A stretch of DNA of 64,000 nucleotides from Chitinophaga sp. S165 (GTDB taxonomy: Bacteria > Bacteroidota > Bacteroidia > Chitinophagales > Chitinophagaceae): NCBI RefSeq assembly GCF_003182155.1, contig NZ_QGTG01000002.1, forward strand, positions 496,001 to 560,000, given 5' to 3'. The position numbers and the translations under genes were made by a program. The notes under the pieces are model-generated. The model had not been told where the DNA came from, did no database searches, and saw only the letters and a list, made by a program, of their open reading frames with translations. Shown piece after piece: positions 17,914-26,330 of the stretch; the stretch's first letter is position 1; each line of letters starts with the position of its first letter.

Positions 17914-18435
17914 ATGGCAAGAATAGCAATAGATATGGATGGCGTTATGGCAGATACCACCCAGCAGTATATTAACTGGTATGCAGAACGTTATGGCGTA
18001 CAGGTAGACAAAGCATCATTATACGGTCAGCCGGAAACATCCGGATTTCCTCTTGGCCGTGAGGTCATTCGCGGGTTCCTGTATGAACCAGGATTTTTCA
18101 GGACCAAACCTGTTATAAAAGACAGTCAGGAAGTGATCAGGGCATTGCATGACAAACACGAAGTATTCATTGTATCGGCTGCAACGGAGTTTCCGATATC
18201 CATACCGGAAAAGATAGAGTGGTTAGAAGAGTTCTTCCCATTCATAGGCTGGCAGAATATGGTGTTTTGCGGATCCAAAACAATTGTGCAGGCAGACTAT
18301 ATGATAGATGATCACGTAAAGAACCTGCAGCCGTTCAAAGGAGAGGCACTGATGTTCACCGCTCCGCATAATATCAACATCACTGATTTCAAAAGAGTTA
18401 ACAGCTGGGAAGAAGTAGGCGCTCTGTTATTATAA
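17914..18435 (+). CDS. 5'(3')-deoxyribonucleotidase (NT5C-type HAD phosphatase)
   Basis: A 173-residue HAD-superfamily protein. Motif I is IDMDGVMADTT with nucleophile Asp7 and acid/base Asp9. The cap-domain region has GQPETSGFPLG, and VSAATEFPISIPEKIEWLEE follows motif II (FIVSAAT). YMIDDHVKNL carries the motif IV aspartates. This arrangement matches the NT5C family that removes phosphate from deoxyribonucleoside monophosphates, helping balance dNTP pools. It is divergent from the DeoR-type regulator and ends 3 bases from the convergent stop of the next gene. Confidence 0.88.
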   Translation: MARIAIDMDGVMADTTQQYINWYAERYGVQVDKASLYGQPETSGFPLGREVIRGFLYEPGFFRTKPVIKDSQEVIRALHDKHEVFIVSAATEFPISIPEKIEWLEEFFPFIGWQNMVFCGSKTIVQADYMIDDHVKNLQPFKGEALMFTAPHNINITDFKRVNSWEEVGALLL

Positions 18436-18438
18436 TGA

Positions 18439-18885
18439 TTACAGGTCGATATTCGCCCTGTTGTTTACACTGTTATACGGATATCCCAGCGGGTCGGTAG
18501 CCAGTCCCTTCCAGACAGGCAGGAATAACAGTTCATTGATCCGGTGCTCAAACGCTTCAGCGTTGGTGATACGTTCACTTGTATAATCGCACCATGATAA
18601 TCCACCTTCCGGCCACTGTTTATTCAACTGTTCCAGGACTGCGTCCATGAATGGCGGCCACCACATGTCCAGCGGAAGGGCGACTTCCCTTACCATCAGG
18701 TGTACGGCTGATGGTAGAAACGTATAGTCTTCCACTTTTATCAGTGCATTGTGCTGGTCGTTATTCAACCTGGTGGCCAGAATATCGGCATATCTTTTCT
18801 GGTTGAAGAACTCTCCTGCGGCGCCACAAACAGGCATTACCAGATACCATACAGGCGTATCAAATGCATTCGGCAAATAATTCAT
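18439..18885 (-). CDS. REP-associated (Y1/HUH) transposase-like protein with lost catalytic motif
   Basis: A 148-residue protein whose layout follows the Y1 transposase (RAYT) family. It has an N-terminal YLVMPVCGAAGEFFNQKRYA strand-loop-helix, a central KVEDYTFLPSAVHLMVR that aligns with the family's Y-x-x-MPNHVHLL segment, and a C-terminal PVWKGLATDPLGYPYNSVNN that aligns with the PVKAGLV..P..YPYSS end. The catalytic HUH motif is replaced by AVH (first His lost) and I cannot find a clear nucleophilic tyrosine. The frame is intact, so it may be a domesticated, non-transposing derivative. The family match is by eye; it could be a distant relative. Confidence 0.6.
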   Translation of the reverse strand: MNYLPNAFDTPVWYLVMPVCGAAGEFFNQKRYADILATRLNNDQHNALIKVEDYTFLPSAVHLMVREVALPLDMWWPPFMDAVLEQLNKQWPEGGLSWCDYTSERITNAEAFEHRINELLFLPVWKGLATDPLGYPYNSVNNRANIDL

Positions 18886-19059
18886 TGAAGCAGGTTTGAT
18901 AATACAGTTATCATTATAGCAACTAACGTAAAACTATAATAATTTTATTATACCGTAAAAAACCAGAGAATCACTTTTTGAAATGTTTTGGATTGATTAT
19001 GAGAAGAGTATGGTTATTTGAGTGTACAGTGTTTCGACAGCGATATATTTCTTCCTGAA

Positions 19060-19686
19060 TTATCCTTTTTTTGAACGGGCCTGTTTACGTAGTTGCAGTA
19101 TGTCTTTTTTGGCCGTTTCAAGTCCTTCTTTAAGAGCGGAGTGGCTTTTCAGTAATTGGTTATGCTCTTCCAACAGCTTATAATACTTTTCGCGGAGTGC
19201 AAGCATTTCATCATTTTCTACCTGCCGTGAATCTTCAAATGCGCCGGGATGAAGGAAGTTGTTGCTTGTCATTTCGAGGGCCCTTGCCACCCTATCCAGT
19301 TCTTCTGCTCCGAACACTTCTTTTTCGAAGAGATTATACATTGTTCTCCGGCTCATTCCTAAACGTTTTGCCAGTCTCGTTTTATTGAGCCCCCGTTCTC
19401 CTATCAGCTCCATCAACCGGCCGCCGTGATGTAATACAATGTTCTCGTTTCCTTTTTCACCATTGGAAGCAGGTATGCTGTTCCATTCATAAAACTCTTC
19501 GGGTGTGATACTGATGATCTCACAAAATTTTTCGAGTGTACTTCGCTTCATATCACTTTTACGCAAATGATAATGCGCGATCTGATTGGTGAAGCCGGCC
19601 ATATCGGCGAAGTCGACTATCTTGATTTTCTTCTGCTTTAAGATTTGTTTAAGGCGCTGGCCCATGTGGATTAACCTGGACATCAT
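19060..19686 (-). CDS. Transcriptional regulator with two helix-turn-helix domains and a coiled-coil tail
   Basis: A 208-residue protein with two XRE-like helix-turn-helix domains: about residues 8-66 (VDFADMAGFTNQIAHYHLRK) and about 86-146 (NKTRLAKRLGMSRRTMYNLF). A heptad-rich coiled coil follows at about 158-203 (KYYKLLEEHNQLLKSHSALK), ending in a basic tail. The likely start is the ATG at codon 8 (MGQRLKQIL, position 19665). The two domains differ in sequence, so it may bind asymmetric sites or act as a dimer through the coil. It is separated from the divergent 98-residue gene by a 390-bp AT-rich region. Targets are unknown. Confidence 0.82.
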   Translation of the reverse strand: MMSRLIHMGQRLKQILKQKKIKIVDFADMAGFTNQIAHYHLRKSDMKRSTLEKFCEIISITPEEFYEWNSIPASNGEKGNENIVLHHGGRLMELIGERGLNKTRLAKRLGMSRRTMYNLFEKEVFGAEELDRVARALEMTSNNFLHPGAFEDSRQVENDEMLALREKYYKLLEEHNQLLKSHSALKEGLETAKKDILQLRKQARSKKG

Positions 19687-20076
19687 ACTAGATTTTACTA
19701 ACAGTGGATTGCGGTGGTGTGCAACTCATACAATATAATAATAATTTCCATTTCATTATCATAATTGGAAATTCATATAGACAATATAGTTATCCCAATA
19801 ATAACGCTAATAAAGCGATCATTTTAAGACAACAATTAAGTTTACAATTCATTTCGGCCAAAATGTTGACAATATTTTTTCCAATATAAAAATGAATTTA
19901 TGTAATCAACTGTAATTTAATTTATTACAAAAGTCAAAATTCTCAAAAAAAATAGTTGTGCAAAATTTTCTGCAACAAGGGGTTTATAAATACATTTGCT
20001 TACATCACAATCATAATTATTACAATCATAAAAAACTCTCAATTAATCATTATCACATTAATCAAAATTCACCAAG
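19687..20076. other. AT-rich divergent intergenic region
   Basis: About 390 bases of strongly AT-rich DNA, the most AT-rich stretch in the window, between the double-HTH regulator and the 98-residue gene. A consensus -7 TACATTTG lies at 19991-19998 on the plus strand, about 80 bases before the downstream gene, without an obvious -33 box. No believable ORF is seen; a 70-codon frame starting at 19956 runs into the downstream gene in another frame. Confidence 0.5.
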
Positions 20077-20373
20077 ATGAAAAAATCGATGCCCTCGACG
20101 TCGCAACCAATCAATTTATTGCAAGATGTGCATGCAAGGATGATCAATTTACCGATTTATTTTCGTGAACGCGTATGTGAGGAATGCTCCTGGAGTATCC
20201 CAACATTCTATCGCAAGATGCGTAACATTTTAAAGCCCGGTAGTGACAAAGAAAAGATCACTCCGAATCTTAGCAATGCTGAAAAAGAAAAGATCATTGC
20301 TGTTCTTGACGAAGTTTACAGCAGCTTCTGGGAGTACTGTGAGAAGTACAGAAAAAAACCGACCAAAGGATAG
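20077..20373 (+). CDS. Small hypothetical protein, possibly DNA-binding
   Basis: A 98-residue basic protein. The middle, RVCEECSWSIPTFYRKMRNIL (about residues 32-52), reads like a helix-turn-helix with a basic recognition helix. The last third is helical and charged (NAEKEKIIAVLDEVYSSFWE). I do not recognise a named family. The start ATG at 20077 is followed by a lysine codon pair (MKKSMPSTSQ). The gene is preceded by a consensus -7 element about 80 bases upstream. Its divergent orientation from the double-HTH regulator hints at a regulatory relationship, which is inference. Confidence 0.65.
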   Translation: MKKSMPSTSQPINLLQDVHARMINLPIYFRERVCEECSWSIPTFYRKMRNILKPGSDKEKITPNLSNAEKEKIIAVLDEVYSSFWEYCEKYRKKPTKG

Positions 20374-20493
20374 TTAAATTCCCGGACTTCATGACCTGTG
20401 CCAACTAATTTTTAATAACCCACACATTTCCTCTGCAACGAAAATCCCTTTTCCCCTTTCCTTCAGGATTATCACTCATATACAGGATAGTTA

Positions 20494-20522
20494 TTGACTA
20501 TTCCCCATTTTTACTAAATTTA
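20494..20522 (+). promoter_or_regulatory. Probable promoter of acs
   Basis: A TTG at 20494-20496 and TAAATTTA at 20515-20522, separated by 18 bases, approximate the Bacteroidota TTTG/TAnnTTTG promoter with one mismatch in each box. It lies about 55 bases before the acs start. Confidence 0.4.
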
Positions 20523-20577
20523 AGCTGCAGATTGATAACGCGTTATTTACAATGACCAACAAAAACTGATTGCAGCT

Positions 20578-22491
20578 ATGGCTTATCCGTACCAGATCAA
20601 GAGCTTAGAAGAGTATCAACAGAATTACCAGCAGAGTGTAATAGACCCGGAGGGCTTCTGGGCAAACGTAGCTGATCACTTTTATTGGCGGCGTAAGTGG
20701 GACAAAGTGCTGGAATGGAATTTTAAGGACCCGGATGTAAAATGGTTTACCGGCGGTAAACTGAACATCACTGAAAACTGTCTTGACCGTCACCTGGGAA
20801 CCCTGGGAAACACCCCCGCTATTATCTGGGAACCTAATGATCCCGAAGAACGTCACCGTGTTATCACCTACCGCGACCTTTACAATAAAGTATGCCAGTT
20901 TGCAAATGTGCTGAAGAATAACGGTGTTAAAAAAGGCGACCGTATCTGCATTTACATGGGAATGATCCCTGAACTGGCTATTGCCGTACTGGCATGCGCA
21001 CGTATAGGCGCTATCCACTCGGTAGTATTCGGTGGCTTCAGCGCCCAGTCTATCGCCGACAGGATCCAGGATGCACAGGCCAGCCTTGTTATCACCTGCG
21101 ACGGCGCATTCCGCGGTAACAAAGATATTCCGTTGAAGTCCGTGATCGATGATGCCCTCATCGGTTGCCCTTCAGTAAAAAAAGTGATCGTATGTACCCG
21201 CACACGTACTCCCGTGAGTATGATCAAAGGCCGTGACCTTTGGTGGGAAGATGAAATAAAACAGGTGGAAACAATGGGCAATCCTCCCTGCCCTGCTGAA
21301 GAAATGGACGCAGAAGATATGCTGTTCATTCTTTACACTTCCGGTTCCACCGGTAAACCTAAAGGCGTCGTGCATACCTGCGGCGGTTATATGGTTTATG
21401 CCAACTATACCTTCGTGAACACTTTCCAGTATCAGCCAGGCGAGGTTTACTTCTGTACAGCAGACGTGGGCTGGATCACAGGTCATAGTTACATTATTTA
21501 CGGTCCTCTCAGTGCGGGCGCCACCACCCTGATGTTTGAAGGCGTACCTACCTATCCCGACGCAGGCCGTTTGTGGTCCATCGTTGACAAATACCGCGTT
21601 AACATACTGTACACCGCTCCTACCGCTATCCGCAGCCTGATGGGCTATGGTCTTGGTCCGGTGAACCATAAAGATCTCAGCTCCCTGAAAAAGCTGGGAA
21701 GTGTGGGCGAACCAATCAACGAAGAAGCATGGCAATGGTTCAAAGAACATATCGGTAAAGGACGCTGTCCGATTGTCGACACCTGGTGGCAAACAGAAAC
21801 AGGCGGTATCATGATCACTCCTATTGCCGGTATTACCAAGGAGAAACCTGGTTATGCCACACTGCCGCTACCTGGTATACAGCCCATTCTTGTAGATGAA
21901 TCCGGAAAAGAGGTAACAGGTAATAATGTGAACGGTAACCTTTGTATCAAGTTCCCATGGCCGGGTATGTTACGTACCACCTATGGCGATCACGAACGTT
22001 GCCGGACCACTTACTTTGCTACTTACGATAATCTTTACTTTACGGGAGATGGTTGCCTTCGCGACGAAGATGGCTACTACCGTATCACCGGCCGTGTTGA
22101 CGACGTACTCAATGTGAGCGGGCACCGTATTGGTACCGCTGAAGTTGAAAACGCTATTAACATGCATGCCGGCGTAGTGGAAAGTGCAGTAGTAGGTTAC
22201 CCTCACGATATCAAGGGACAAGGTATCTATGCCTACGTCATCACAGAAAGGCAGGTACACGACCCTGAACTGACCAAGAAAGATATCCTTCAGACAGTAT
22301 CACGTATCATCGGCCCGATCGCCAAACCGGATAAGATCCAGTTTGTAAGCGGGTTGCCTAAAACACGTTCCGGCAAGATCATGCGCCGTATACTCCGTAA
22401 GATAGCGGAGGGTGAACTGGATAACCTGGGCGACACCTCTACCCTGCTCGATCCGGTAGTAGTGGATGAGATAAAAAGAGGACGACTTTAG
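20578..22491 (+). CDS. acs: Acetyl-coenzyme A synthetase
   Basis: A 637-residue full-length AMP-forming acetate-CoA ligase that converts acetate, ATP and CoA to acetyl-CoA. The N-terminal extension FWANVADHFYWRRKWDKVLEW is typical of Acs. The phosphate-binding motif LYTSGSTGKPKGVVHT and the TWWQTETGG motif mark the adenylation core. FTGDGCLRDEDGYYRITGR marks the hinge. The conserved C-terminal lysine, regulated by acetylation in other bacteria, sits in KTRSGKIMRRILRK. The gene is monocistronic and followed by a strong terminator. Confidence 0.97.
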   Translation: MAYPYQIKSLEEYQQNYQQSVIDPEGFWANVADHFYWRRKWDKVLEWNFKDPDVKWFTGGKLNITENCLDRHLGTLGNTPAIIWEPNDPEERHRVITYRDLYNKVCQFANVLKNNGVKKGDRICIYMGMIPELAIAVLACARIGAIHSVVFGGFSAQSIADRIQDAQASLVITCDGAFRGNKDIPLKSVIDDALIGCPSVKKVIVCTRTRTPVSMIKGRDLWWEDEIKQVETMGNPPCPAEEMDAEDMLFILYTSGSTGKPKGVVHTCGGYMVYANYTFVNTFQYQPGEVYFCTADVGWITGHSYIIYGPLSAGATTLMFEGVPTYPDAGRLWSIVDKYRVNILYTAPTAIRSLMGYGLGPVNHKDLSSLKKLGSVGEPINEEAWQWFKEHIGKGRCPIVDTWWQTETGGIMITPIAGITKEKPGYATLPLPGIQPILVDESGKEVTGNNVNGNLCIKFPWPGMLRTTYGDHERCRTTYFATYDNLYFTGDGCLRDEDGYYRITGRVDDVLNVSGHRIGTAEVENAINMHAGVVESAVVGYPHDIKGQGIYAYVITERQVHDPELTKKDILQTVSRIIGPIAKPDKIQFVSGLPKTRSGKIMRRILRKIAEGELDNLGDTSTLLDPVVVDEIKRGRL

Positions 22492-22512
22492 CAGTAACAA
22501 TACTCATATTAT

Positions 22513-22543
22513 AAAAAGGGCTGACATGTTCAGCCCTTTTTTT
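22513..22543 (+). terminator. Rho-independent terminator of acs
   Basis: A perfect 12-bp stem AAAAAGGGCTGA/TCAGCCCTTTTT (22513-22524 and 22530-22541) with a 5-base loop is followed by more T. A consensus -7 TATCTTTG (22545-22552) begins directly after it and may drive the next gene. Confidence 0.85.
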
Positions 22544-22655
22544 GTATCTTTGCGTACCCGAAATAAGGCTTAAAACCTATATCTGACTTTGCAATTATTT
22601 AACCGGACAATATCCAAACCTCTTTTCCAATATCCCATTATCAACAAAAACATCT

Positions 22656-24302
22656 ATGAAAAGATTATTATTCCTTGCCTTGTCATGTAGTCTGTGGGCG
22701 TGCAAAGATGATGAAGTAACTCCCGATGTCCAGCCTCCGCAGGAGGAAAAACCAACAGCTACCGTTACTGTGTGGGACACCAAACAATGGAGTACTGATA
22801 ATCCGAAAGGCGTTCCTTTAGAAGGCGCTACTGTACAATTATTTGCCTCCCGCCAGGACTATCTGAACCAAAAACCTGCATATACAGCTACTACCAATAA
22901 AGACGGTGTCGCCAAATTTGATATTCCTGAAGGCGAGTACTTCATGGTAGCCAATAAAGGTGGTCTGACCAACACCTGGCGTGACGCCCAGGGTAAGACC
23001 AGGGTATCCGATACATTGTTCCAATCGGCAGCAGAGATCTTTGACCTGACACAGCCCATCCAGGATAATGTGCTCCCCGGCGATTTCAAATATTCCGACC
23101 TGAATGGCGATGGCAAGATTGACAATAATGATGTAGCTGAAGCACCATTTTTTACGCTCACCGTTAAAAAAGATTCAGTAAATACTACCAGGGCACTGAT
23201 CGGATCTACTATTAATCACGCATATACAACGTATGCCGAAATCGAGGAAAAACTTCATCTGACTGAATTTCCAAAGATAGCTGCAGCGCATCGCCAGATG
23301 GTGATGCTGGACGGCATTCTCAGTGATGACGCCGATTGCCAGATCACGAACCTGCCTGCTTCCTGGTGCGATATCGACCAGTTTAAAATTACACCTACCA
23401 ACACCACTGTTGAAAATATCTGGAAGGAGCATTATGCACGTATTCTTGAGTTAAACAAAATGTTGGCCAGCCTTAACGGCATACAGGGAGATAAGGCCGA
23501 TCTTATCGCCCAGCTGAGAGCCTTCCGCGCATACCTGTACTTTGAACTGCATACCTATTTCGGAGCACTGCCTATAACAGAAAAGCTGTTAATGTACCCA
23601 AGTGTTTCCCGCAGCTCTGTAGACCAGACAAGGAAGTACATTAAAGATGAACTGACTGCTGCTATACCAGGATTGACGGAAGACAGACCTGTAACCAGGC
23701 CCTGGTATATGACTCCTTCAGCTGCCAACATGCTGCTGGCAAGAATTGCACTGACTGAAATAGATGGTGGCGCTGCTATCAGTTATACAAATAAGGTTAT
23801 CGCAACTAAAAAGTATGCGCTGGCAGATTCCGCAGCTGTATTTACAGCTCCTGCCAGTAACGAAATTATCTGGGATATGACTACCAGCCTGACAACTGGT
23901 TTGACATCCCCTTTTAAAGATTACTTTGTTCGCGGCGGACTGAAGGTTGATTTCTGCCCTGCTGTCCGTTATACTGAAACATACCTGCTCAATGCGATGG
24001 GACATATCTTATACGGTTCTTTTGATGAAGCTAATAAGTCCATCAATGTTGTTCGTACAAGAGGTAAAAAACCAGCTATTACGTTAACAACGCTGGATGA
24101 ATTAAGGTCTGAGCTTGATGCCTTGTATAAAGAAGAATTATATAGAGAAGGTTTCCGCTTTGCACGCCTCGTATTACACCAACAAGCGAAGGCTGTACTT
24201 GGCAGCAAAGGATATCAGCAGGACAAGAATGAACTGCTGCCTATTCCAATGTCAGTGCTTGCAGGGTACCCTAACTTTTATCAAAACGTCGGATATAATT
24301 AA
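22656..24302 (+). CDS. SusD/RagB-like outer-membrane lipoprotein with N-terminal Cna-B-like and EF-hand segments
   Basis: A 548-residue lipoprotein (signal MKRLLFLALSCSLWAC, lipid Cys at residue 16). Residues about 35-115 resemble a carboxypeptidase-regulatory/Cna-B-like sandwich (PLEGATVQLFASRQDY, TNKDGVAKFDIPEGEY). Residues 148-159 form a dockerin/EF-hand-like calcium loop (DLNGDGKIDNND). From about 190 on it has SusD features: helical TPR-like parts (AQLRAFRAYLYFELHTYFGA), the C-terminal YKEELYREGFRFARLVLHQ and the terminal NELLPIPMSVLAGYPNFYQN. SusD proteins bind glycans or peptides for a SusC TonB-dependent partner. No susC is adjacent, so this is an orphan. Confidence 0.85.
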   Translation: MKRLLFLALSCSLWACKDDEVTPDVQPPQEEKPTATVTVWDTKQWSTDNPKGVPLEGATVQLFASRQDYLNQKPAYTATTNKDGVAKFDIPEGEYFMVANKGGLTNTWRDAQGKTRVSDTLFQSAAEIFDLTQPIQDNVLPGDFKYSDLNGDGKIDNNDVAEAPFFTLTVKKDSVNTTRALIGSTINHAYTTYAEIEEKLHLTEFPKIAAAHRQMVMLDGILSDDADCQITNLPASWCDIDQFKITPTNTTVENIWKEHYARILELNKMLASLNGIQGDKADLIAQLRAFRAYLYFELHTYFGALPITEKLLMYPSVSRSSVDQTRKYIKDELTAAIPGLTEDRPVTRPWYMTPSAANMLLARIALTEIDGGAAISYTNKVIATKKYALADSAAVFTAPASNEIIWDMTTSLTTGLTSPFKDYFVRGGLKVDFCPAVRYTETYLLNAMGHILYGSFDEANKSINVVRTRGKKPAITLTTLDELRSELDALYKEELYREGFRFARLVLHQQAKAVLGSKGYQQDKNELLPIPMSVLAGYPNFYQNVGYN

Positions 24303-24361
24303 GTAAGCTTCTTTAGAAGTAGCTATCATTACGATAACACGAATTGTTAAAGATCGTGTGT

Positions 24362-24400
24362 AAAAAGCAGATGTGTCAACGACGATACATCTGCTTTTTT
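24362..24400 (+). terminator. Rho-independent terminator after the SusD-like gene
   Basis: The arms AAAAAGCAGATGT and ACATCTGCTTTTT lie within 24362-24400 and are followed by additional T and AATTTT. It ends the SusD-like transcript just before the next gene. Confidence 0.8.
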
Positions 24401-24412
24401 TAATTTTACATA

Positions 24413-25357
24413 ATGAAACTGCTGAAACGTACTTTTCGCGTACTCCTTATATTATTCCTGCTGCTGAATGTCATTGCCGCTTTCCACGCCTGGAAGTTCA
24501 CGCACTTCTACGCTGCAGGCACATTCAAAAATAAACTGCCCGAACAAATGAGCGTTCTGGAGAAAGGTAAGATGTTACTATTTGGTGTACGTCTCTCAAA
24601 ATCCACTATCAAACATACTCCGGATGTCCGTTATGAAACCATTCATCTTACAACCAGCAATGGCCTGCAGTTGGAGGGTTGGTGGATGCCCATATCATCA
24701 TCCAAAGGAACTGTCATCCTCTTTCATGGGTATGGCGGTAGTAAGGACGGGCCGATCCCTGAAGCGGAATATTTTCAGCAGCTCGGCTACAATACACTAT
24801 TGATGGACTTTCGCGCACATGGCAACAGTGAAGGAAGTGTATGTACCGTAGGTTATAAAGAAGCGGAAGACGTTATGCTTGCTTACAACTTCGTACAGCA
24901 AAAAGGTGAAAAGCACATCCTCTTATGGGGTGTCAGCATGGGCGCGGCAGCCATTCTGAGAGCTGTGCCAACCTATCACCTGCATCCTGATAAAGTGATC
25001 CTTGAATGCTCTTTCGCCACACTCACAGACGCTGTAAAAGGCAGGATGCGGGCTGTTGGCGTGCCTGGTACTCCTTTCTCCCAGGTGCTCACTTTCTGGG
25101 GCGGCATAGAGAATGGTTTCTGGGGCTTTAACTATAATCCGGATGAGTACGCGCAGGAAATTACAATGCCGGCTTTGGTTTGCTGGGGCGTACATGACAC
25201 CCGGGTTAACAGAGAGGAAACCGCCAGTATTTACAAGCATCTCGGTACAAAGAAAAAAGAGCTCGTCATTTTCGGGAACAGCGGCCATCAGTCATTCTGC
25301 AGAAAAGAAGGGGAGAAATGGAAGCAACATGTCCGGCAGTTTCTGTCCATCAAATAA
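24413..25357 (+). CDS. Alpha/beta hydrolase, membrane-anchored
   Basis: A 314-residue hydrolase. An N-terminal hydrophobic helix (about residues 8-26) probably anchors it to the inner membrane or acts as an uncleaved signal. The oxyanion-hole motif is LFHGYGGS (about 103-110). The nucleophile elbow GVSMGA places Ser175; the acid is probably Asp262 (WGVHDTRVN) and the base His292 (GNSGHQSF). This order matches the YqkD/Bem46-like group of serine hydrolases. Substrate unknown. It starts 13 bases after a terminator, so it must have a promoter very close by or be read through. Confidence 0.87.
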   Translation: MKLLKRTFRVLLILFLLLNVIAAFHAWKFTHFYAAGTFKNKLPEQMSVLEKGKMLLFGVRLSKSTIKHTPDVRYETIHLTTSNGLQLEGWWMPISSSKGTVILFHGYGGSKDGPIPEAEYFQQLGYNTLLMDFRAHGNSEGSVCTVGYKEAEDVMLAYNFVQQKGEKHILLWGVSMGAAAILRAVPTYHLHPDKVILECSFATLTDAVKGRMRAVGVPGTPFSQVLTFWGGIENGFWGFNYNPDEYAQEITMPALVCWGVHDTRVNREETASIYKHLGTKKKELVIFGNSGHQSFCRKEGEKWKQHVRQFLSIK

Positions 25358-25358
25358 C

Positions 25359-25393
25359 AAAAAAAGCACGCTCCACCCGAATGAAGCGTGCTT
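25359..25393 (-). terminator. Terminator of the L,D-transpeptidase gene
   Basis: The stem AAGCACGCT/AGCGTGCTT (25364-25372 and 25385-25393) has an A-run immediately to its left, which is a U-run on the minus strand. It therefore mainly ends minus-strand transcription from 25573, while starting just after the stop of the hydrolase gene. Confidence 0.7.
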
Positions 25394-25572
25394 CACAAGA
25401 CCAACATCCGCCTTTATGATAATCATGATGACAGGCATTACCCGGCATCACTACAATGCTCCCGGCGAGAGGCCATAGCGGCACTGTTCTTAATCATGAA
25501 TAGCATGTAAGATCTTCGAATGCGTTTCTTAAAGTAAAGGTAAGCAGGCACACTGCTATGTGCATTACAGCA

Positions 25573-26148
25573 TCAACGTCTTATTACAACGGGTGTTCCC
25601 ACCTTAATGATATCATACAGTTCACTCACATCGGAGTTCTTCATACTTACGCAACCCAGGGTCCAGTTAATGCGGCCCTCTACATAGTTGTCGCGTATGC
25701 CGGAATTCCATTCCACCCCATGAATACCGATACCTCCACCCGGCGTAGCGCCTGAAGATACCTCTCCGTTTTCCTGCATCTGATGGAATTTATTCCACGC
25801 CGCTTCATTGGGATAATCCAATAGCATAAAACGATTCCAGAGCTTATCAACTCTCTTGCTTAATATGTGAAACGTCCCTTCAGGAGTCAGGCGGTCACCC
25901 TCCTGTCTTTTGGGAGATTGGTCTTTGTTTCCAAAAACAACTTTATAGATCTTCCGCAAAGTGACGTCTTCATACAAATACATACGATAGTCACTCTTGT
26001 CGATCAGTAAAAATACCTTCTCAGGATCTATGTTACCCGGGCCTATTTTCACTTTATACAGATAATCCTCATCTCCATTTGTAGTAAATCCTGATACGGT
26101 CAGCGTCAGCACCAGGAGCAGCAGCAAGCAATAGCGATTCATTTTCAC
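25573..26148 (-). CDS. L,D-transpeptidase (YkuD family), secreted
   Basis: A 191-residue protein with a Sec signal (MKMNRYCLLLLLVLTLTVSG). The YkuD domain starts near residue 43 (KVFLLIDKSDYRMYLYEDVT) and holds the catalytic signature: GIGIHGVEWNS with the conserved His, then NWTLGCVSMKNSDV with the catalytic Cys. L,D-transpeptidases crosslink peptidoglycan or attach proteins to it in the periplasm. Only one domain is present and there is no LysM or peptidoglycan-binding module. The segment ending TPVVIRR is the usual C-terminus. It appears monocistronic. Confidence 0.92.
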   Translation of the reverse strand: MKMNRYCLLLLLVLTLTVSGFTTNGDEDYLYKVKIGPGNIDPEKVFLLIDKSDYRMYLYEDVTLRKIYKVVFGNKDQSPKRQEGDRLTPEGTFHILSKRVDKLWNRFMLLDYPNEAAWNKFHQMQENGEVSSGATPGGGIGIHGVEWNSGIRDNYVEGRINWTLGCVSMKNSDVSELYDIIKVGTPVVIRR

Positions 26149-26229
26149 AGGGATTTTGCAATAATATTAACGTTGAGCGTCAACTGATTATTGCAAATGG
26201 TTAAAAAATACAGATGGCAAAAATAAAGA

Positions 26230-26276
26230 ACCATCCGGAATTTCCGTCAGATGATCTCTGTACGGAACCGGATGGT
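26230..26276 (-). terminator. Terminator of the M16 protease gene
   Basis: The outer arms ACCATCCGG (26230-26238) and CCGGATGGT (26268-26276) pair perfectly, and inner TTCCG/CGGAA extend the stem. On the minus strand it follows the M16 stop and runs into TTCTTTATTT. Confidence 0.7.
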
Positions 26277-26330
26277 CCTTGATTAATACGGCGATGCCGC
26301 GTATGTATTTTGTACTCTTGCTGCGTAAGT

